64,000 nt of DNA from Nitratireductor alexandrii (GTDB lineage: Bacteria > Pseudomonadota > Alphaproteobacteria > Rhizobiales > Rhizobiaceae): the NCBI RefSeq assembly GCF_004000215.1, contig NZ_RBVY01000009.1, forward strand, positions 169,505 through 233,504. The letters are read 5' to 3'. Made by a program: the position numbers and the translations under genes. This document shows, in pieces, positions 37,287-46,554 of the stretch. The notes under the pieces are model-generated. The model was not told the DNA's origin, searched no databases, and was given only the letters and a program-made list of their open reading frames with translations. The first letter of the stretch is position 1. Each line of letters opens with the position of its first letter.

Positions 37287-38813
37287 TCAGTGGACGGCGT
37301 GCCGAACCTCGACTGCCTCGTCCCCGCGCACCATCAAAGGTTGCGGCTTGCCGAACAGATAGCCCTGGAACACGTCGCAACCGGCCGCGCGCAGCAGGGT
37401 TGCCTGATCCTCGGTCTCCACGCCTTCGGCGATCGTGTCGACGCCCAGCGCGCGCGACAATCCGACAATGGTCGACACCACCGCGCCGCCATTGTTGCGG
37501 TCGATGCGCGAGACGAAGGAGCGGTCGATCTTGAGCTTCTGGAACGAGAAATCGATCAGATAGGACAGGTTCGAATATCCGGTCCCGAAATCATCGACGG
37601 CCACCGTCAGGCCCATGGCGGTGAATTCGCGCAGGATTTCGGCGGCGCGCGTGCGATCCTGCATCATCGCGGTTTCGGTGACTTCGAGCTCCAGCCGCGA
37701 CGGCGGCAGACCGGTGTCCTCCAGCACCCGTCTAACCAGGCTGGCGAAATCCTTGGTCATGAACTGCACCGGCGAGATGTTGACGGCAACGAAGCAATCG
37801 TCCGGCAAAGCGTGCGCGTCCGTGCAGGCCTTGCGCAGCACCCACTCGCCGATCGGGCCGATGATTCCGGTCTCTTCCGCGATCGGAATGAATTCGGTCG
37901 GCGAAATCATGCCGCGAGCCGGGTGGGTCCAGCGGATCAGGGCTTCGTAGCCGACGACGCGGCCTTTCATGTGATCGAATTGCGGCTGGTAGTGGAGATC
38001 GAAATCGCCACGGTCGAAGGCGGTGCTCAACTCCGCTTCGATCCACTGCCGGTAGTCGGCCACCTGTCCCATTTCCGGCTGGAACACCGCCCAGTTGCCC
38101 ATGCCATTGGCGCGCGCGTGCTGCAGCGCCAGGTTGGAGCGGCGCAACAAGACGATCGGGTCGTCACCGTCCTTTGGAACGGCCACGACGCCCACCGACA
38201 GGTTCAGCGACTGCAGATGCGAAGGCAGCTGATAGGGTTCCGTCATCTTTTCGATCAGCGCGTCGATCATCGTGCCGATCTCTCCGTCGACCAGGCTGTC
38301 GGGCACCAGGGCGGCGAATTCTCCAGCCCCGATGCGCCCGATTTCGGCGCCCTCCGGCAGGCAGGCTTTCAGCCGCTGCGCAAAGGCGCGGATGACCTGG
38401 TCGCCCTGGCTGTAGCCGATGGCATCGTTGATTTGCTTGAAACGGTCGATGTCGAGATCGATCAGGAAAACGGGTTCGCCCAGCCTGGTGCTGGTCGCCA
38501 CGGCCTCGGCGGTCTTGCCGATCAGCGCGTTGCGGGAATGAAAGCCGGTCAGTTTGTCGATCTGCGTTTCCCGGAACACGTAACCGGCCGATTCGTCGAC
38601 ACCGGCGAAGAAGGACAGCGCCGCCCCGCCCGCCGCCAGCGCACACAACGCCGCCACGCTCGCGCCGACGATCTCCGGCGGCAGGCCGGCCAGGTTTCCG
38701 CCGAGCCCCGACCGCAATGCCCACAGGCCGATAATGAAGCTGCCCAGACCCGAGCTCGCTATCGTTATCATCCTGAAGATCGGTGACCGGTTCGGATCCG
38801 GTGCGTCACGCAT
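37287..38813 (-). CDS. Membrane GGDEF-EAL protein, probable c-di-GMP phosphodiesterase
   Basis: About 508 residues: two N-terminal membrane segments (about 12-35 and 50-75), a GGDEF-like domain with the signature altered to GAGEF, and an EAL domain with intact motifs (YEALIRW, LEVTET, DDFGTGYSNL, KIDRSF, IAEGVET). The altered GGDEF may be inactive or only bind nucleotide; the EAL half should cleave c-di-GMP. The ATG at 38813 has GAGGG 8 bases upstream and is preferred over ATGs at 38834 and 38846. It is the second such protein in the window and could affect pilus or biofilm functions. Confidence 0.88.
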   Translation of the reverse strand: MRDAPDPNRSPIFRMITIASSGLGSFIIGLWALRSGLGGNLAGLPPEIVGASVAALCALAAGGAALSFFAGVDESAGYVFRETQIDKLTGFHSRNALIGKTAEAVATSTRLGEPVFLIDLDIDRFKQINDAIGYSQGDQVIRAFAQRLKACLPEGAEIGRIGAGEFAALVPDSLVDGEIGTMIDALIEKMTEPYQLPSHLQSLNLSVGVVAVPKDGDDPIVLLRRSNLALQHARANGMGNWAVFQPEMGQVADYRQWIEAELSTAFDRGDFDLHYQPQFDHMKGRVVGYEALIRWTHPARGMISPTEFIPIAEETGIIGPIGEWVLRKACTDAHALPDDCFVAVNISPVQFMTKDFASLVRRVLEDTGLPPSRLELEVTETAMMQDRTRAAEILREFTAMGLTVAVDDFGTGYSNLSYLIDFSFQKLKIDRSFVSRIDRNNGGAVVSTIVGLSRALGVDTIAEGVETEDQATLLRAAGCDVFQGYLFGKPQPLMVRGDEAVEVRHAVH

Positions 38814-38910
38814 GGCAAATCCCTCACTCGCCATGTACCAAAGCACAGGCGCATTAAGGTTCGTTGCGTGACTTCGTTCGAATTTTAGCGAAATCGTGTC
38901 GCAGGCGCGC

Positions 38911-39711
38911 TCATTCGGACTTCTTGAGTTCCTCGAGGCTCGGCATCGACACGATATGATAGCCGGAATCGACGTGATGGATTTCCCCCGTCACGCCGGC
39001 GGAGAGATCGGACAACAGATAGAGCGCCGAATTGCCCACCTGGTCGATGTCGACACTGCGCCGCAGCGGGGAATTGCGCTGCTGAAAGGCGAACATGTGG
39101 CGGGCGTCGGCGACGCCTGCCCCGGCGAGCGTACGCACCGGTCCGGCCGACAGCGCGTTGACGCGGATGCCGCGCGGGCCGAAATCGGTTGCCAGATAGC
39201 GCACGCTCGCTTCCAGCCCCGCCTTGGCCACGCCCATGACGTTGTAATTGGGCATGACGCGCGTCGAACCCGCATAGGTCAGCGTCAGCATCGCGCCGTC
39301 ATCGTTCATCATCGCCGCGGCACGGCGCGCGACCTCGGTAAAGGAAAAGCACGAAATCACCATGGTGCGGGTGAAATTGGCGCGCGTGGTGTCGGCGTAG
39401 AGACCCTTGAGCTCGTTCTTGTCGGAAAACCCGATCGCATGCACGATGAAATCGAGTGTGCCCCATTCCGATTTCAGCGTGTCGAACACGGCCTCGACCG
39501 AGCTTTCGTCCTCGACGTCGCAGGGAAGAACCAGCTTCACGCCGGCCTGTTCGGCGAGCGGCTTGACCCGCCGACCGAATGCCTCGCCCTGATAGGTGAA
39601 CGCCATTTCGGCGCCGTGCTCGAACGCCTTTTTGGCGATGCCCCAGGCGATCGAGTGATCGTTGGCCACGCCCATGACGAGGCCGCGCTTGCCCTTCATC
39701 AGCCCTTCCAT
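38911..39711 (-). CDS. fabI: Enoyl-[acyl-carrier-protein] reductase (NADH) FabI
   Basis: Last reductive step of fatty acid elongation, 266 residues. SDR fold with GVANDHSIAWGIA at the cofactor site and the catalytic Tyr/Lys in TYAGSTRVMPNYNVMGVAKAG, spaced Y-x6-K as in FabI (the triclosan target). It is the third gene of the fabA-fabB-fabI operon, 10 bases after fabB. E. coli FabI is 262 residues. Confidence 0.95.
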   Translation of the reverse strand: MEGLMKGKRGLVMGVANDHSIAWGIAKKAFEHGAEMAFTYQGEAFGRRVKPLAEQAGVKLVLPCDVEDESSVEAVFDTLKSEWGTLDFIVHAIGFSDKNELKGLYADTTRANFTRTMVISCFSFTEVARRAAAMMNDDGAMLTLTYAGSTRVMPNYNVMGVAKAGLEASVRYLATDFGPRGIRVNALSAGPVRTLAGAGVADARHMFAFQQRNSPLRRSVDIDQVGNSALYLLSDLSAGVTGEIHHVDSGYHIVSMPSLEELKKSE

Positions 39712-39721
39712 GTGCGCGCTC

Positions 39722-40942
39722 CTACCCGGAATGCCGCTGGAAGACGAGGGTCGCGTTGGTGCCGCCGAAGCCGAACGAGTTTGAAAGCAGGGTGTCGATC
39801 CTGGCGTTGTCGATGCGTTCGCGCACGATCGGAGCGCCTTCGAATTCCGGATCGAGCGTGTCGATATGCGCGCTTTTGCCGATAAAACCTGCCTGCATCA
39901 TCAGGATCGAATAGATCGATTCCTGCACGCCGGCCGCGCCCAGAGAATGGCCGGTGAGCGATTTTGTCGACGCGATGTGCGGCATCTTGTCTCCGAAAAC
40001 CTCGCCGATCGCGGCGATCTCTCGCGAATCGCCGACCGGCGTCGAGGTGCCGTGCGTGTTGATGTAGTCGACATCGCCCTCGACGGTCGCCAGTGCCTGG
40101 CGCATGCAGCGTACCGCGCCCTCGCCGGAGGGGGCGACCATGTCGAACCCGTCCGACGTCGCGCCGTAACCGACCAGTTCGGCATAGATCTTGGCGCCGC
40201 GCGCCTTGGCGTGTTCCAGCTCTTCGAGAACCAGCACGCCGGCGCCGCCGGCGATCACGAACCCGTCGCGGGTAACGTCATAAGCGCGCGAGGCGGTGGC
40301 CGCCTGGTCGTTGAACTTGGACGACATCGCGCCCATGGCGTCGAACAGGTTGGACATCGTCCAATCCAGATCCTCGTGTCCGCCCGCGAACACGATATCC
40401 TGCTTCCCCCACTGGATGAGCTCGGCCGCGTTGCCGATGCAGTGCGCCGAAGTCGAGCAGGCCGAAGAGATCGAATAATTCACGCCATGGATCTTGAACC
40501 AGGTCGCAAGCGTCGCCGAGGCGGTCGAAGACATCGCCTTCGGTACCGCGAACGGGCCGATGCGCTTGGGGCTGTTGTTCTTTTCCGTGATCGCGGCCGC
40601 TTCCACGATGGTGCGCGTCGACGGGCCGCCGGAGCCCATGATGATGCCGGTGCGCTCGTTGGTGATGTCGGTTTCGGCCAGGCCGGAATCGGCGATCGCC
40701 TGTTGCATGGCGACATGGTTCCAGGCGCCGCCCTTGGACAGGAAGCGCATCGCGCGCCGGTCGACCAGTTCGGCGGGGTCGAGCGTGGGGGCTCCCCAGA
40801 CCTGGCAGCGGAAGCCGTGCTCGGCGAATTCATCCGAAAAGCTGATCCCCGAGCGCGCATCGCGCAGCGAGGCTTCGACCTCGCCGGCATCGTTGCCGAT
40901 TGACGAGACGATACCGAGTCCGGTTACGACGACACGCTTCAT
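39722..40942 (-). CDS. fabB: 3-oxoacyl-[acyl-carrier-protein] synthase I FabB
   Basis: Condensing enzyme needed with FabA for unsaturated fatty acid synthesis, 406 residues. The Cys-His-His triad is readable in [28 protein letters not shown] and [12 protein letters not shown]. The ATG at 40942 ([11 protein letters not shown] follows) has GGGAGA 4 bases upstream; a longer in-frame start at 40966 lacks one. Its position next to fabA supports FabB rather than FabF. Confidence 0.96.
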   Translation of the reverse strand: MKRVVVTGLGIVSSIGNDAGEVEASLRDARSGISFSDEFAEHGFRCQVWGAPTLDPAELVDRRAMRFLSKGGAWNHVAMQQAIADSGLAETDITNERTGIIMGSGGPSTRTIVEAAAITEKNNSPKRIGPFAVPKAMSSTASATLATWFKIHGVNYSISSACSTSAHCIGNAAELIQWGKQDIVFAGGHEDLDWTMSNLFDAMGAMSSKFNDQAATASRAYDVTRDGFVIAGGAGVLVLEELEHAKARGAKIYAELVGYGATSDGFDMVAPSGEGAVRCMRQALATVEGDVDYINTHGTSTPVGDSREIAAIGEVFGDKMPHIASTKSLTGHSLGAAGVQESIYSILMMQAGFIGKSAHIDTLDPEFEGAPIVRERIDNARIDTLLSNSFGFGGTNATLVFQRHSG

Positions 40943-40990
40943 GTCGTTCTCCCTGGAATTGTTCAACGGGCCATATCAGGCCGGGCTAAG

Positions 40991-41503
40991 TTAGGCTTCC
41001 TGCTTGGCCAGGCCGACCTTCAGGTCGGAGGCCGTGTAGATCGTTTCGCCGTCCGCCTTCAGCCAGCCGTCGGCGATGCCCAGCACCAGTCGGCCGCGCA
41101 TGACGCGTTTGAAGTCGACGCCGAATTCGACCCGTTTGACGTCCGGCGTCACCATGCCCTTGAACTTGACCTCGCCGGTGGACAGCGCCATGCCCTTGCC
41201 CGGCTCGCCGAGCCAGCCCAGGAAAAAACCCGTCATCTGCCACATCGCGTCCAGGCCGAGGCAGCCCGGCATCACCGGATTGCCGATGAAGTGGCACGGG
41301 AAGAACCAGAGATCGGGCTTGATGTCCAGTTCCGCGCGGATCATGCCTTTGCCGTATTCGCCGCCGGCCTCATCGATCTCGGTGATCCGGTCGAACATCA
41401 GCATGGGCGGCGCCGGAAGCTGGGCGTTGCCCGGTCCGAAAAGCTCGCCCCGCGCGCACGCCAGGAGCTCTTCGTAGCCGTAGCTGGATTTCCGCTCTGC
41501 CAT
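40991..41503 (-). CDS. fabA: 3-hydroxydecanoyl-[acyl-carrier-protein] dehydratase/isomerase FabA
   Basis: Dehydrates 3-hydroxydecanoyl-ACP and isomerises trans-2 to cis-3, the branch point to unsaturated fatty acids; 170 residues, the typical length. The active site is readable as [19 protein letters not shown], with catalytic His and Asp. First gene of fabA-fabB-fabI, divergent from irr. Confidence 0.97.
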   Translation of the reverse strand: MAERKSSYGYEELLACARGELFGPGNAQLPAPPMLMFDRITEIDEAGGEYGKGMIRAELDIKPDLWFFPCHFIGNPVMPGCLGLDAMWQMTGFFLGWLGEPGKGMALSTGEVKFKGMVTPDVKRVEFGVDFKRVMRGRLVLGIADGWLKADGETIYTASDLKVGLAKQEA

Positions 41504-41636
41504 TAAACCCTTCCCGCTTTGCCAATATGGCCGGCCGCCAGTGCCCGCCCGCTTCTACGTCCGGTCGTTGTGACCGACCGCAAGAAACCTATGCCTGCGC
41601 TTATCGCGATGTGCTGCACGGGTCAATGTGCCGCTA

Positions 41637-41665
41637 TTGATCTGGATTTAAGGAGAAGTTATATC
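41637..41665 (+). promoter_or_regulatory. Candidate irr promoter
   Basis: TTGATC (41637-41642), 17 bases and TATATC (41660-41665), a good sigma-70 match 75 bases before the irr ATG. The 236-base fabA-irr gap otherwise shows no clear palindrome. Confidence 0.6.
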
Positions 41666-41739
41666 CTGAAGTGTGAATTTGACGCCGGACCCGGTGCGCT
41701 GGGGGCGTGCGTGGGCAAGGCGCCCCGAAACGAGGTGAA

Positions 41740-42159
41740 ATGCTGGACACATTGTCTCTGGCGAAGAGGAAGGTGCGCACGGCCGGCTTGCGGCCGACGC
41801 GGCAGCGTGTCGCGCTTGCAGACCTCCTGTTTGCCAAGGGCGACCGGCACCTGTCAGCCGAAGAACTGCATGAGGAAGCGGTAGCCGCCGGCGTTCCCGT
41901 CTCCCTGGCGACCGTCTACAACACGCTGCATCAGTTCACCGAAGCCGGCATGCTGCGCATCCTCGCCGTTGAGGGCGCCAAGACCTATTTCGATACCAAC
42001 ACCTCCGACCACCATCACTATTTCATCGAGGGCGAGAGCCGCGTCGTCGATATCCCCTCCGGGCCGGTCACCGTGCATAACTTGCCCGAGCCGCCCGAGG
42101 GCATGGAAATCGTGAATGTGGATATCGTCGTGCGGCTGCGGCCCAGGCGTTACGGCTGA
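41740..42159 (+). CDS. irr: Iron response regulator Irr (Fur family)
   Basis: Haem-responsive repressor/activator of iron genes in rhizobia and relatives, 139 residues. The winged helix has RPTRQRVALADLLF and VSLATVYNTLHQFTEAGML; the metal/haem site is the DHHHYF cluster (about 88-93). The N-terminal Cys-Pro haem regulatory motif known from Bradyrhizobium Irr is absent. The ATG at 41740 has GAGG 4 bases upstream; an in-frame GTG at 41707 is less likely. Its place divergent from fabA is standard in the order. Confidence 0.93.
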   Translation: MLDTLSLAKRKVRTAGLRPTRQRVALADLLFAKGDRHLSAEELHEEAVAAGVPVSLATVYNTLHQFTEAGMLRILAVEGAKTYFDTNTSDHHHYFIEGESRVVDIPSGPVTVHNLPEPPEGMEIVNVDIVVRLRPRRYG

Positions 42160-42341
42160 ACCGACCACCGCGTTCCGGTATTTTTTGGCAATGCCATGGC
42201 TGCCGTGAGGCGTGCCAGCTCGTCGTCCGCAAGACCGTGTCGGGCCGTCCGCCGCCGGTTCGGCGGGGCGAGGCGCCCGCATGTTGCTTGAGGCTCTCGG
42301 ACCTGACCCGCGCTGTCGCCGAGCGCCCGGTTGGGCTGGCC

Positions 42342-42902
42342 TCAGTCCTCGATGGTTTCTCCGGGATAGGCACCCCAGACTTGTTGCTGGCGCACCCAGC
42401 CGGTGTGGCCGTCGAAATCCATCCGGCACCAGTCGCCGTTGCAGGTGCGGATTTCGCCGACCGCGCCTGGTTCCACGAGCGCGACCGTGCGCGCGTCGTC
42501 ATAGGGCTCCTTGCGCAGGGCGATTTCCGCCGCCTTGCCGCGCTGCCAGGGGGCGGCGATCCCTGTGCGACGGCCCGACAGCAGCGAGCCGCTGATCCAG
42601 CCTTCGACGCCTTCCGAATCGCGCACCCGGCGCCAATTGTCGTATTCTTGGATAATCTCCATCGGCAGGCCGCTGCGCAGATAGAGCCAGTCGACGGCAT
42701 AGCTGCGACCGGGCCCGATCCGCAGATTGACCCGACTCGCCTTGAGGCTCACGAAGCGCGGCAGCGGCAGGCCGCTTGGCCCGCGGGCGACGGGTTGCGA
42801 GGCGCCGGCCGTCCAGGCGGGCGTGGCGGACATGAAGGATGCGGTTGCCGTTGCCAGGAGAGCAGCCCCAACGGCCAGGCCAAGCGACACGAAACGCGAC
42901 AC
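42342..42902 (-). CDS. Exported SH3b-domain protein
   Basis: A signal peptide (SRFVSLGLAVGAALLATATA) is followed by two SH3-like units: ASRVNLRIGPGRSYAVDWLY to EGWISGSLL, and EIALRKEP to TGWVRQQQVWG. The form is the common alphaproteobacterial SH3 domain protein (DUF1058 type), probably periplasmic and wall-associated. The GTG at 42902 has AGGGA about 7 bases upstream and gives a proper signal peptide; an ATG at 42944 would add 14 residues with a poorer ribosome site. Convergent with irr, divergent from the dehydrogenase. Confidence 0.85.
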   Translation of the reverse strand: MSRFVSLGLAVGAALLATATASFMSATPAWTAGASQPVARGPSGLPLPRFVSLKASRVNLRIGPGRSYAVDWLYLRSGLPMEIIQEYDNWRRVRDSEGVEGWISGSLLSGRRTGIAAPWQRGKAAEIALRKEPYDDARTVALVEPGAVGEIRTCNGDWCRMDFDGHTGWVRQQQVWGAYPGETIED

Positions 42903-43072
42903 GGTCAGTCCCTGAATTTCGAACTTCTCGCGGCTGCAAAGCATGCCGGCAAGGTCCGGTTTTTCTTTGTCTTCAACGGGCCCAGTTGTTACACAGGGCC
43001 GGGTCGATCACGCTGGCCAGTATCGCCCGTCTTGGTTAAAGAGGTCTCAACAGGACCCGGAACGAGGAAACG

Positions 43073-44074
43073 ATGGCGGGCAGGAAAAAGCCTCTCGTGG
43101 TGATCACGCGCAAATTGCCGGATCCGGTGGAAACGCGCATGCGCGAATTGTTCGATGCGCGGCTGATCGTCGAGGACAGGCCGATGACGCAACCCGAACT
43201 GGTCGCCGCGGTGCGCGAGGCCGACGTTCTGGTGCCCACCATCACCGACCGCATCGACGCGGCGCTGATCGCCCAGGCCGGCGAGGGGCTGAAACTGATC
43301 GCCAATTTCGGCAATGGCGTCGACCATATCGATGTCGAGGCCGCGGCGCAGAAGCAGATCACCGTCACCAACACGCCCAACGTGCTGACCGAAGACACGG
43401 CCGACATGACCATGGGCCTGATCCTGACCGTGCCGCGGCGCCTGATCGAGGGCGCGGGCGTGCTGAAGGGAGACGGCAAATGGAGCGGCTGGTCGCCGAC
43501 CTGGATGCTCGGGCACCGTATCTGGGGCAAGCGACTCGGCATTATCGGCATGGGCCGGATCGGAACGGCCGTGGCGCGGCGCGCCAAAGCCTTCGGGCTG
43601 TCCATCCACTATCACAACCGACACCGGGTCGCGCCCGCGATCGAGGACGAGTTGGAGGCGACCTATTGGGAAAGCCTCGACCAGATGCTGGCCCGCATGG
43701 ACATCATCTCCGTCAATTGTCCCTCCACGCCCGCCACGTTCCATCTGCTGTCGGCGCGGCGCCTGGCGCTGATGCAGCCCGGCTCCTATATCGTCAACAC
43801 GGCGCGCGGCGAGATCATCGACGAGAGCGCGATGATCGACATGATCCGTGAGGGCAGGCTTGCCGGTGCCGGCCTCGACGTGTTCGAACATGAGCCGGCG
43901 GTCAATCCGAAGCTCGTCAAGCTTGCCGAAAAAGGCAAGGTCGTTTTATTGCCGCATATGGGATCGGCCACGATCGAGGGCCGTATCGACATGGGCGACA
44001 AGGTGATCATCAATATACGCACGTTTTTCGACGGTCATCGCCCGCCCGACCGGGTGCTTCCGGGCCGGCTGTGA
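43073..44074 (+). CDS. D-2-hydroxyacid dehydrogenase (glyoxylate/hydroxypyruvate reductase type)
   Basis: NAD(P)-dependent reductase of 333 residues. The dinucleotide loop is GIIGMGRIGTAVARR (about 157-171); the catalytic Arg, Glu and His lie in NTARGEIIDE, FEHEP and LLPHMGSAT. The NGVDHIDVEAA and ADMTMGLIL segments match the glyoxylate reductase (GyaR-like) group. It could reduce glyoxylate to glycolate or hydroxypyruvate to glycerate. The ATG has GAGGAA upstream. Confidence 0.9.
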   Translation: MAGRKKPLVVITRKLPDPVETRMRELFDARLIVEDRPMTQPELVAAVREADVLVPTITDRIDAALIAQAGEGLKLIANFGNGVDHIDVEAAAQKQITVTNTPNVLTEDTADMTMGLILTVPRRLIEGAGVLKGDGKWSGWSPTWMLGHRIWGKRLGIIGMGRIGTAVARRAKAFGLSIHYHNRHRVAPAIEDELEATYWESLDQMLARMDIISVNCPSTPATFHLLSARRLALMQPGSYIVNTARGEIIDESAMIDMIREGRLAGAGLDVFEHEPAVNPKLVKLAEKGKVVLLPHMGSATIEGRIDMGDKVIINIRTFFDGHRPPDRVLPGRL

Positions 44075-44108
44075 GCAAGCGAAGCCTGCTGCCCGGCGCG
44101 GACGCGGC

Positions 44109-44537
44109 TTAGCTCTGGTCGTCCAGCACCTGCAGCGTACCGTCGTTTGCGACCGTGACAATGCGGTCGCTGAACGCGGAAAATTGCTCCGGATCGAGCC
44201 GCACCGCGACCGGCGGCTCCCAGCCCATCTCGCGCGCCACGACCAGTCCCAGAAGCAGGATCGCGTCGGCCTCGCCGATGATCAGCGCCGCCGGCGCCAC
44301 GCCGGCCCTGACAAGCTCCAAAAGCACGGACGAGGCCGATGACGAGCCGATCGTCGCCGGCACGAACAACACTTTCGCAGCCACGACTGCACCATGTTGC
44401 GGGTGGCGCACGTCGATGATCCTGCCGTCGCGCGGATCGACCCCGCCCCAGAAGCTGATCGGAGCCTGCAGGACGAGCGCGGGGCCCTGGCCGGGCGCGC
44501 CGGGAACCAGCACCTCGCCCTTCGCCTGCACCGTCAA
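44109..44537 (-). CDS. Aconitase X small subunit (swivelling domain, DUF126)
   Basis: A 142-residue partner of the large subunit. It has the DUF126 swivel pattern: LQAPISFWGGVDPRDGRIIDVRHPQHG at the start, LFVPATIGSSSASSVLLEL with the conserved Ser-rich loop, and PAALIIGEADAILLLG. The start is uncertain: TTG at 44537 overlaps the large-subunit stop by 4 bases (TTGA) and has GGAG 8 bases upstream; GTG at 44531 is an alternative. With the large subunit it should form a dehydratase of the AcnX IIa group, for which cis-3-hydroxy-L-proline dehydratase is the known bacterial activity. Confidence 0.87.
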   Translation of the reverse strand: MTVQAKGEVLVPGAPGQGPALVLQAPISFWGGVDPRDGRIIDVRHPQHGAVVAAKVLFVPATIGSSSASSVLLELVRAGVAPAALIIGEADAILLLGLVVAREMGWEPPVAVRLDPEQFSAFSDRIVTVANDGTLQVLDDQS

Positions 44538-45787
44538 CCCTGTGGCTCCGACAGCACCGGCCGCCCGCTGACTGCGCTTTCCACGCAATCGGCAAGCGAG
44601 CCGTACAGTGTCGCGTACCCGGTATTTCCCGGCGCGTAATGCGCGAATTTGCCGGAATTGGTCATCAACACACCCCCCTTGATGTCCGCCAAAATCGGCG
44701 TGACCACGACGCACGTGTCGGCCACGATCGTCACGCCTGCCTCTTCCAGCGAGGTCCGCCGCCGCTGATCCCCGAGTGCTTCCAGAACGTGCCGGGCGGT
44801 GCAGGCGAACAGCGGCACCTGCAGGCGGCGCCCCGCAATAAGGCTTTCGAGCCGGTCGAACTCGGCCAGCGACAAATGCGGGCTGCCGATCGCGACCGCG
44901 TCGATGCGGTCGGCGCGCGCGGCGGTCGAAAGCCGCCGGCGGCTGTCGGCAACCATCGCCGCGGTCACGACGATGCGCGTTTCCGGCTCCAGGCCACCGG
45001 TGGCGGTGGCGAGATCGGGCGCTTCCGGCGTCAGGCCGACAATATGGAACAGCCCGACCGCGCCGGATGAGGCGGCCGCCGCGCCGAAGGCTTTGAGCGC
45101 GTCCTCGTCGGGGGCGCCGCGCACTCCGGTGAGCACGCCGACGGCGTTGCCGACCAGCCGGCCGTAGAGGCTGCCCAGCACCGGCCATGCCGTATCGTCG
45201 GCGAAAAACCGGTCCGACAGTCCCGAGACGTCGACCACCACCCGGGCGCGGCGGTTCTCAGCCCGGTGCAGGCCGCAATCGGGCGCGCGCCCGGCCACCG
45301 CGCAGGCAATGTCGAGGAAGTCGCCGTAGCGGTTGGTGCGCGCGCCCAGAACGGAATTGCAAAACACCACCGCGTTCGATTCGCCCCAGGCGACGTCCTC
45401 GCCGCGCGCCGGACGATGCCCGGCCTGATACGGCGCGCAGGTCCAGCTCGGTTCGCAGCCGAGCGCCACATAGGCCCGCATCATCCGCTGCGCCATGCCG
45501 CGCTGCGGTTCGGCCAGTCGCACCGTGCAGCCGCCGGCGAGATCGAGCGCGCCGACATTGAGCGTCGCCCGCACGGCGACCCGTGCGCCCTCGGTGACGA
45601 GTTTTTCGGCGAAGAGCGTGCCCGAATCCCCGTGATAGAGGCCGCCGTCAATATGGGCCGATGTGATCGGCAGCAGCCGGCGCGCGCCGAGAAGCCGTGC
45701 GCTTTCGGCAACGATGCGCATCGCCATCGCCTTGCCGTCCCGTCCAGCCGCGAGCGCGCGTTCGTCGTCTGCCAGCATCACGTTCAT
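44534..45787 (-). CDS. Aconitase X catalytic (large) subunit, DUF521
   Basis: A 417-residue iron-sulfur dehydratase of the AcnX family. Conserved pieces: SAHIDGGLYHGDSG (about 43-56), EPSWTCAPYQAG (Cys117), NAVVFCNSVLGARTNRYGDFLD (Cys143), ADTCVVVTP (Cys359) and TNSGKFAHYAPG near the C-terminus. The three Cys are placed as the cluster ligands of this family. Bacterial two-subunit AcnX proteins dehydrate cis-3-hydroxy-L-proline; the archaeal ones act on phosphomevalonate. The ATG overlaps the moeB-like stop (ATGA), so the three genes are co-translated. No hydroxyproline transporter or reductase is adjacent. Confidence 0.92.
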   Translation of the reverse strand: MNVMLADDERALAAGRDGKAMAMRIVAESARLLGARRLLPITSAHIDGGLYHGDSGTLFAEKLVTEGARVAVRATLNVGALDLAGGCTVRLAEPQRGMAQRMMRAYVALGCEPSWTCAPYQAGHRPARGEDVAWGESNAVVFCNSVLGARTNRYGDFLDIACAVAGRAPDCGLHRAENRRARVVVDVSGLSDRFFADDTAWPVLGSLYGRLVGNAVGVLTGVRGAPDEDALKAFGAAAASSGAVGLFHIVGLTPEAPDLATATGGLEPETRIVVTAAMVADSRRRLSTAARADRIDAVAIGSPHLSLAEFDRLESLIAGRRLQVPLFACTARHVLEALGDQRRRTSLEEAGVTIVADTCVVVTPILADIKGGVLMTNSGKFAHYAPGNTGYATLYGSLADCVESAVSGRPVLSEPQG

Positions 45788-46554
45788 GTCTGGCTCCGGC
45801 CGTATTTCATGGTCTCGAACCGGGCGCCGAGCCCGTCATACAAAAGCAGCCTCCCCACGAGCGGCTCGCCGATCCCGGTGATCAGCTTGATCACCTCCAT
45901 TGCCTGCAGCGTGCCGATCACGCCCGTTAGCGCCCCCACGATGCCGGCCTCCGCGCAGGACGGCACCATGTCCGCAGGCGGCGGTTCGGGAAAAAGGTCG
46001 CGATAGGAGGGCAGGGGCGCGCCGTCGGCGCCGTGCGCATAGGGTTTGAGCACCGTCAGCGAGCCGTCGAAACGTCCGACGGCGCCGGTAACCAGCGGTT
46101 TGCCCGCCGCCGCGCAGGCGTCGGCCACCGCATAGCGGGTCTCGAAATTGTCGGACCCGTCGGTGACGATGTCGTAGCCGGCGACCAGCTCGGCGGCACC
46201 GGTGGCGGTCAGGCGCAGCCGGTGCTTTTCCACCGCCACGTGCGGGTTGATCGACGCGATCGTGTCGGCGGCGCTGTCCACCTTGGCCTTGTCGAGCGCG
46301 TCGGTGCGATGGATGATCTGCCGTTGCAGGTTTGACAAAGACACGATGTCGTCGTCGACGATCCCGAGCGTGCCGACGCCGGCGGCGGCGAGATAGCTGA
46401 GCGCGGGCGCGCCCAGCCCGCCCGCGCCGATGACGAGCACCCGCGCGCGTTTCAGCCTCTGCTGGCCTGCGCCGCCGATCTCCGGCAGGACGATGTGACG
46501 CGCATAACGTTCCAGCTCGCTGTCGCTCAGGGGCCGTGTCGTGGCCTTGTCCAT
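45784..46554 (-). CDS. moeB: MoeB/ThiF/HesA family E1-like adenylyltransferase
   Basis: ATP-dependent activator of a ubiquitin-like sulfur carrier (MoaD or ThiS), 256 residues. The N-terminal RYARHIVLPEIGGAGQQRL and the nucleotide site VIGAGGLGAPAL are typical, as are SLSNLQRQIIH and SDNFETRYAV. The two Cys-x-x-Cys zinc pairs of E. coli MoeB are missing: the first position reads PSYRDLFPE and the C-terminus ends without the second pair. VPSCAEAGI is retained. It is the first gene of an overlapping operon with the two aconitase X subunits. Confidence 0.88.
   Translation of the reverse strand: MDKATTRPLSDSELERYARHIVLPEIGGAGQQRLKRARVLVIGAGGLGAPALSYLAAAGVGTLGIVDDDIVSLSNLQRQIIHRTDALDKAKVDSAADTIASINPHVAVEKHRLRLTATGAAELVAGYDIVTDGSDNFETRYAVADACAAAGKPLVTGAVGRFDGSLTVLKPYAHGADGAPLPSYRDLFPEPPPADMVPSCAEAGIVGALTGVIGTLQAMEVIKLITGIGEPLVGRLLLYDGLGARFETMKYGRSQT

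Noticed and set aside
44538..45188. Upstream part of a 359-codon minus-strand frame ending at 44109
   Set aside because: It overlaps the aconitase X large subunit in another frame and is Arg/Ala/Gly-rich shadow sequence; only the last 142 codons match DUF126.
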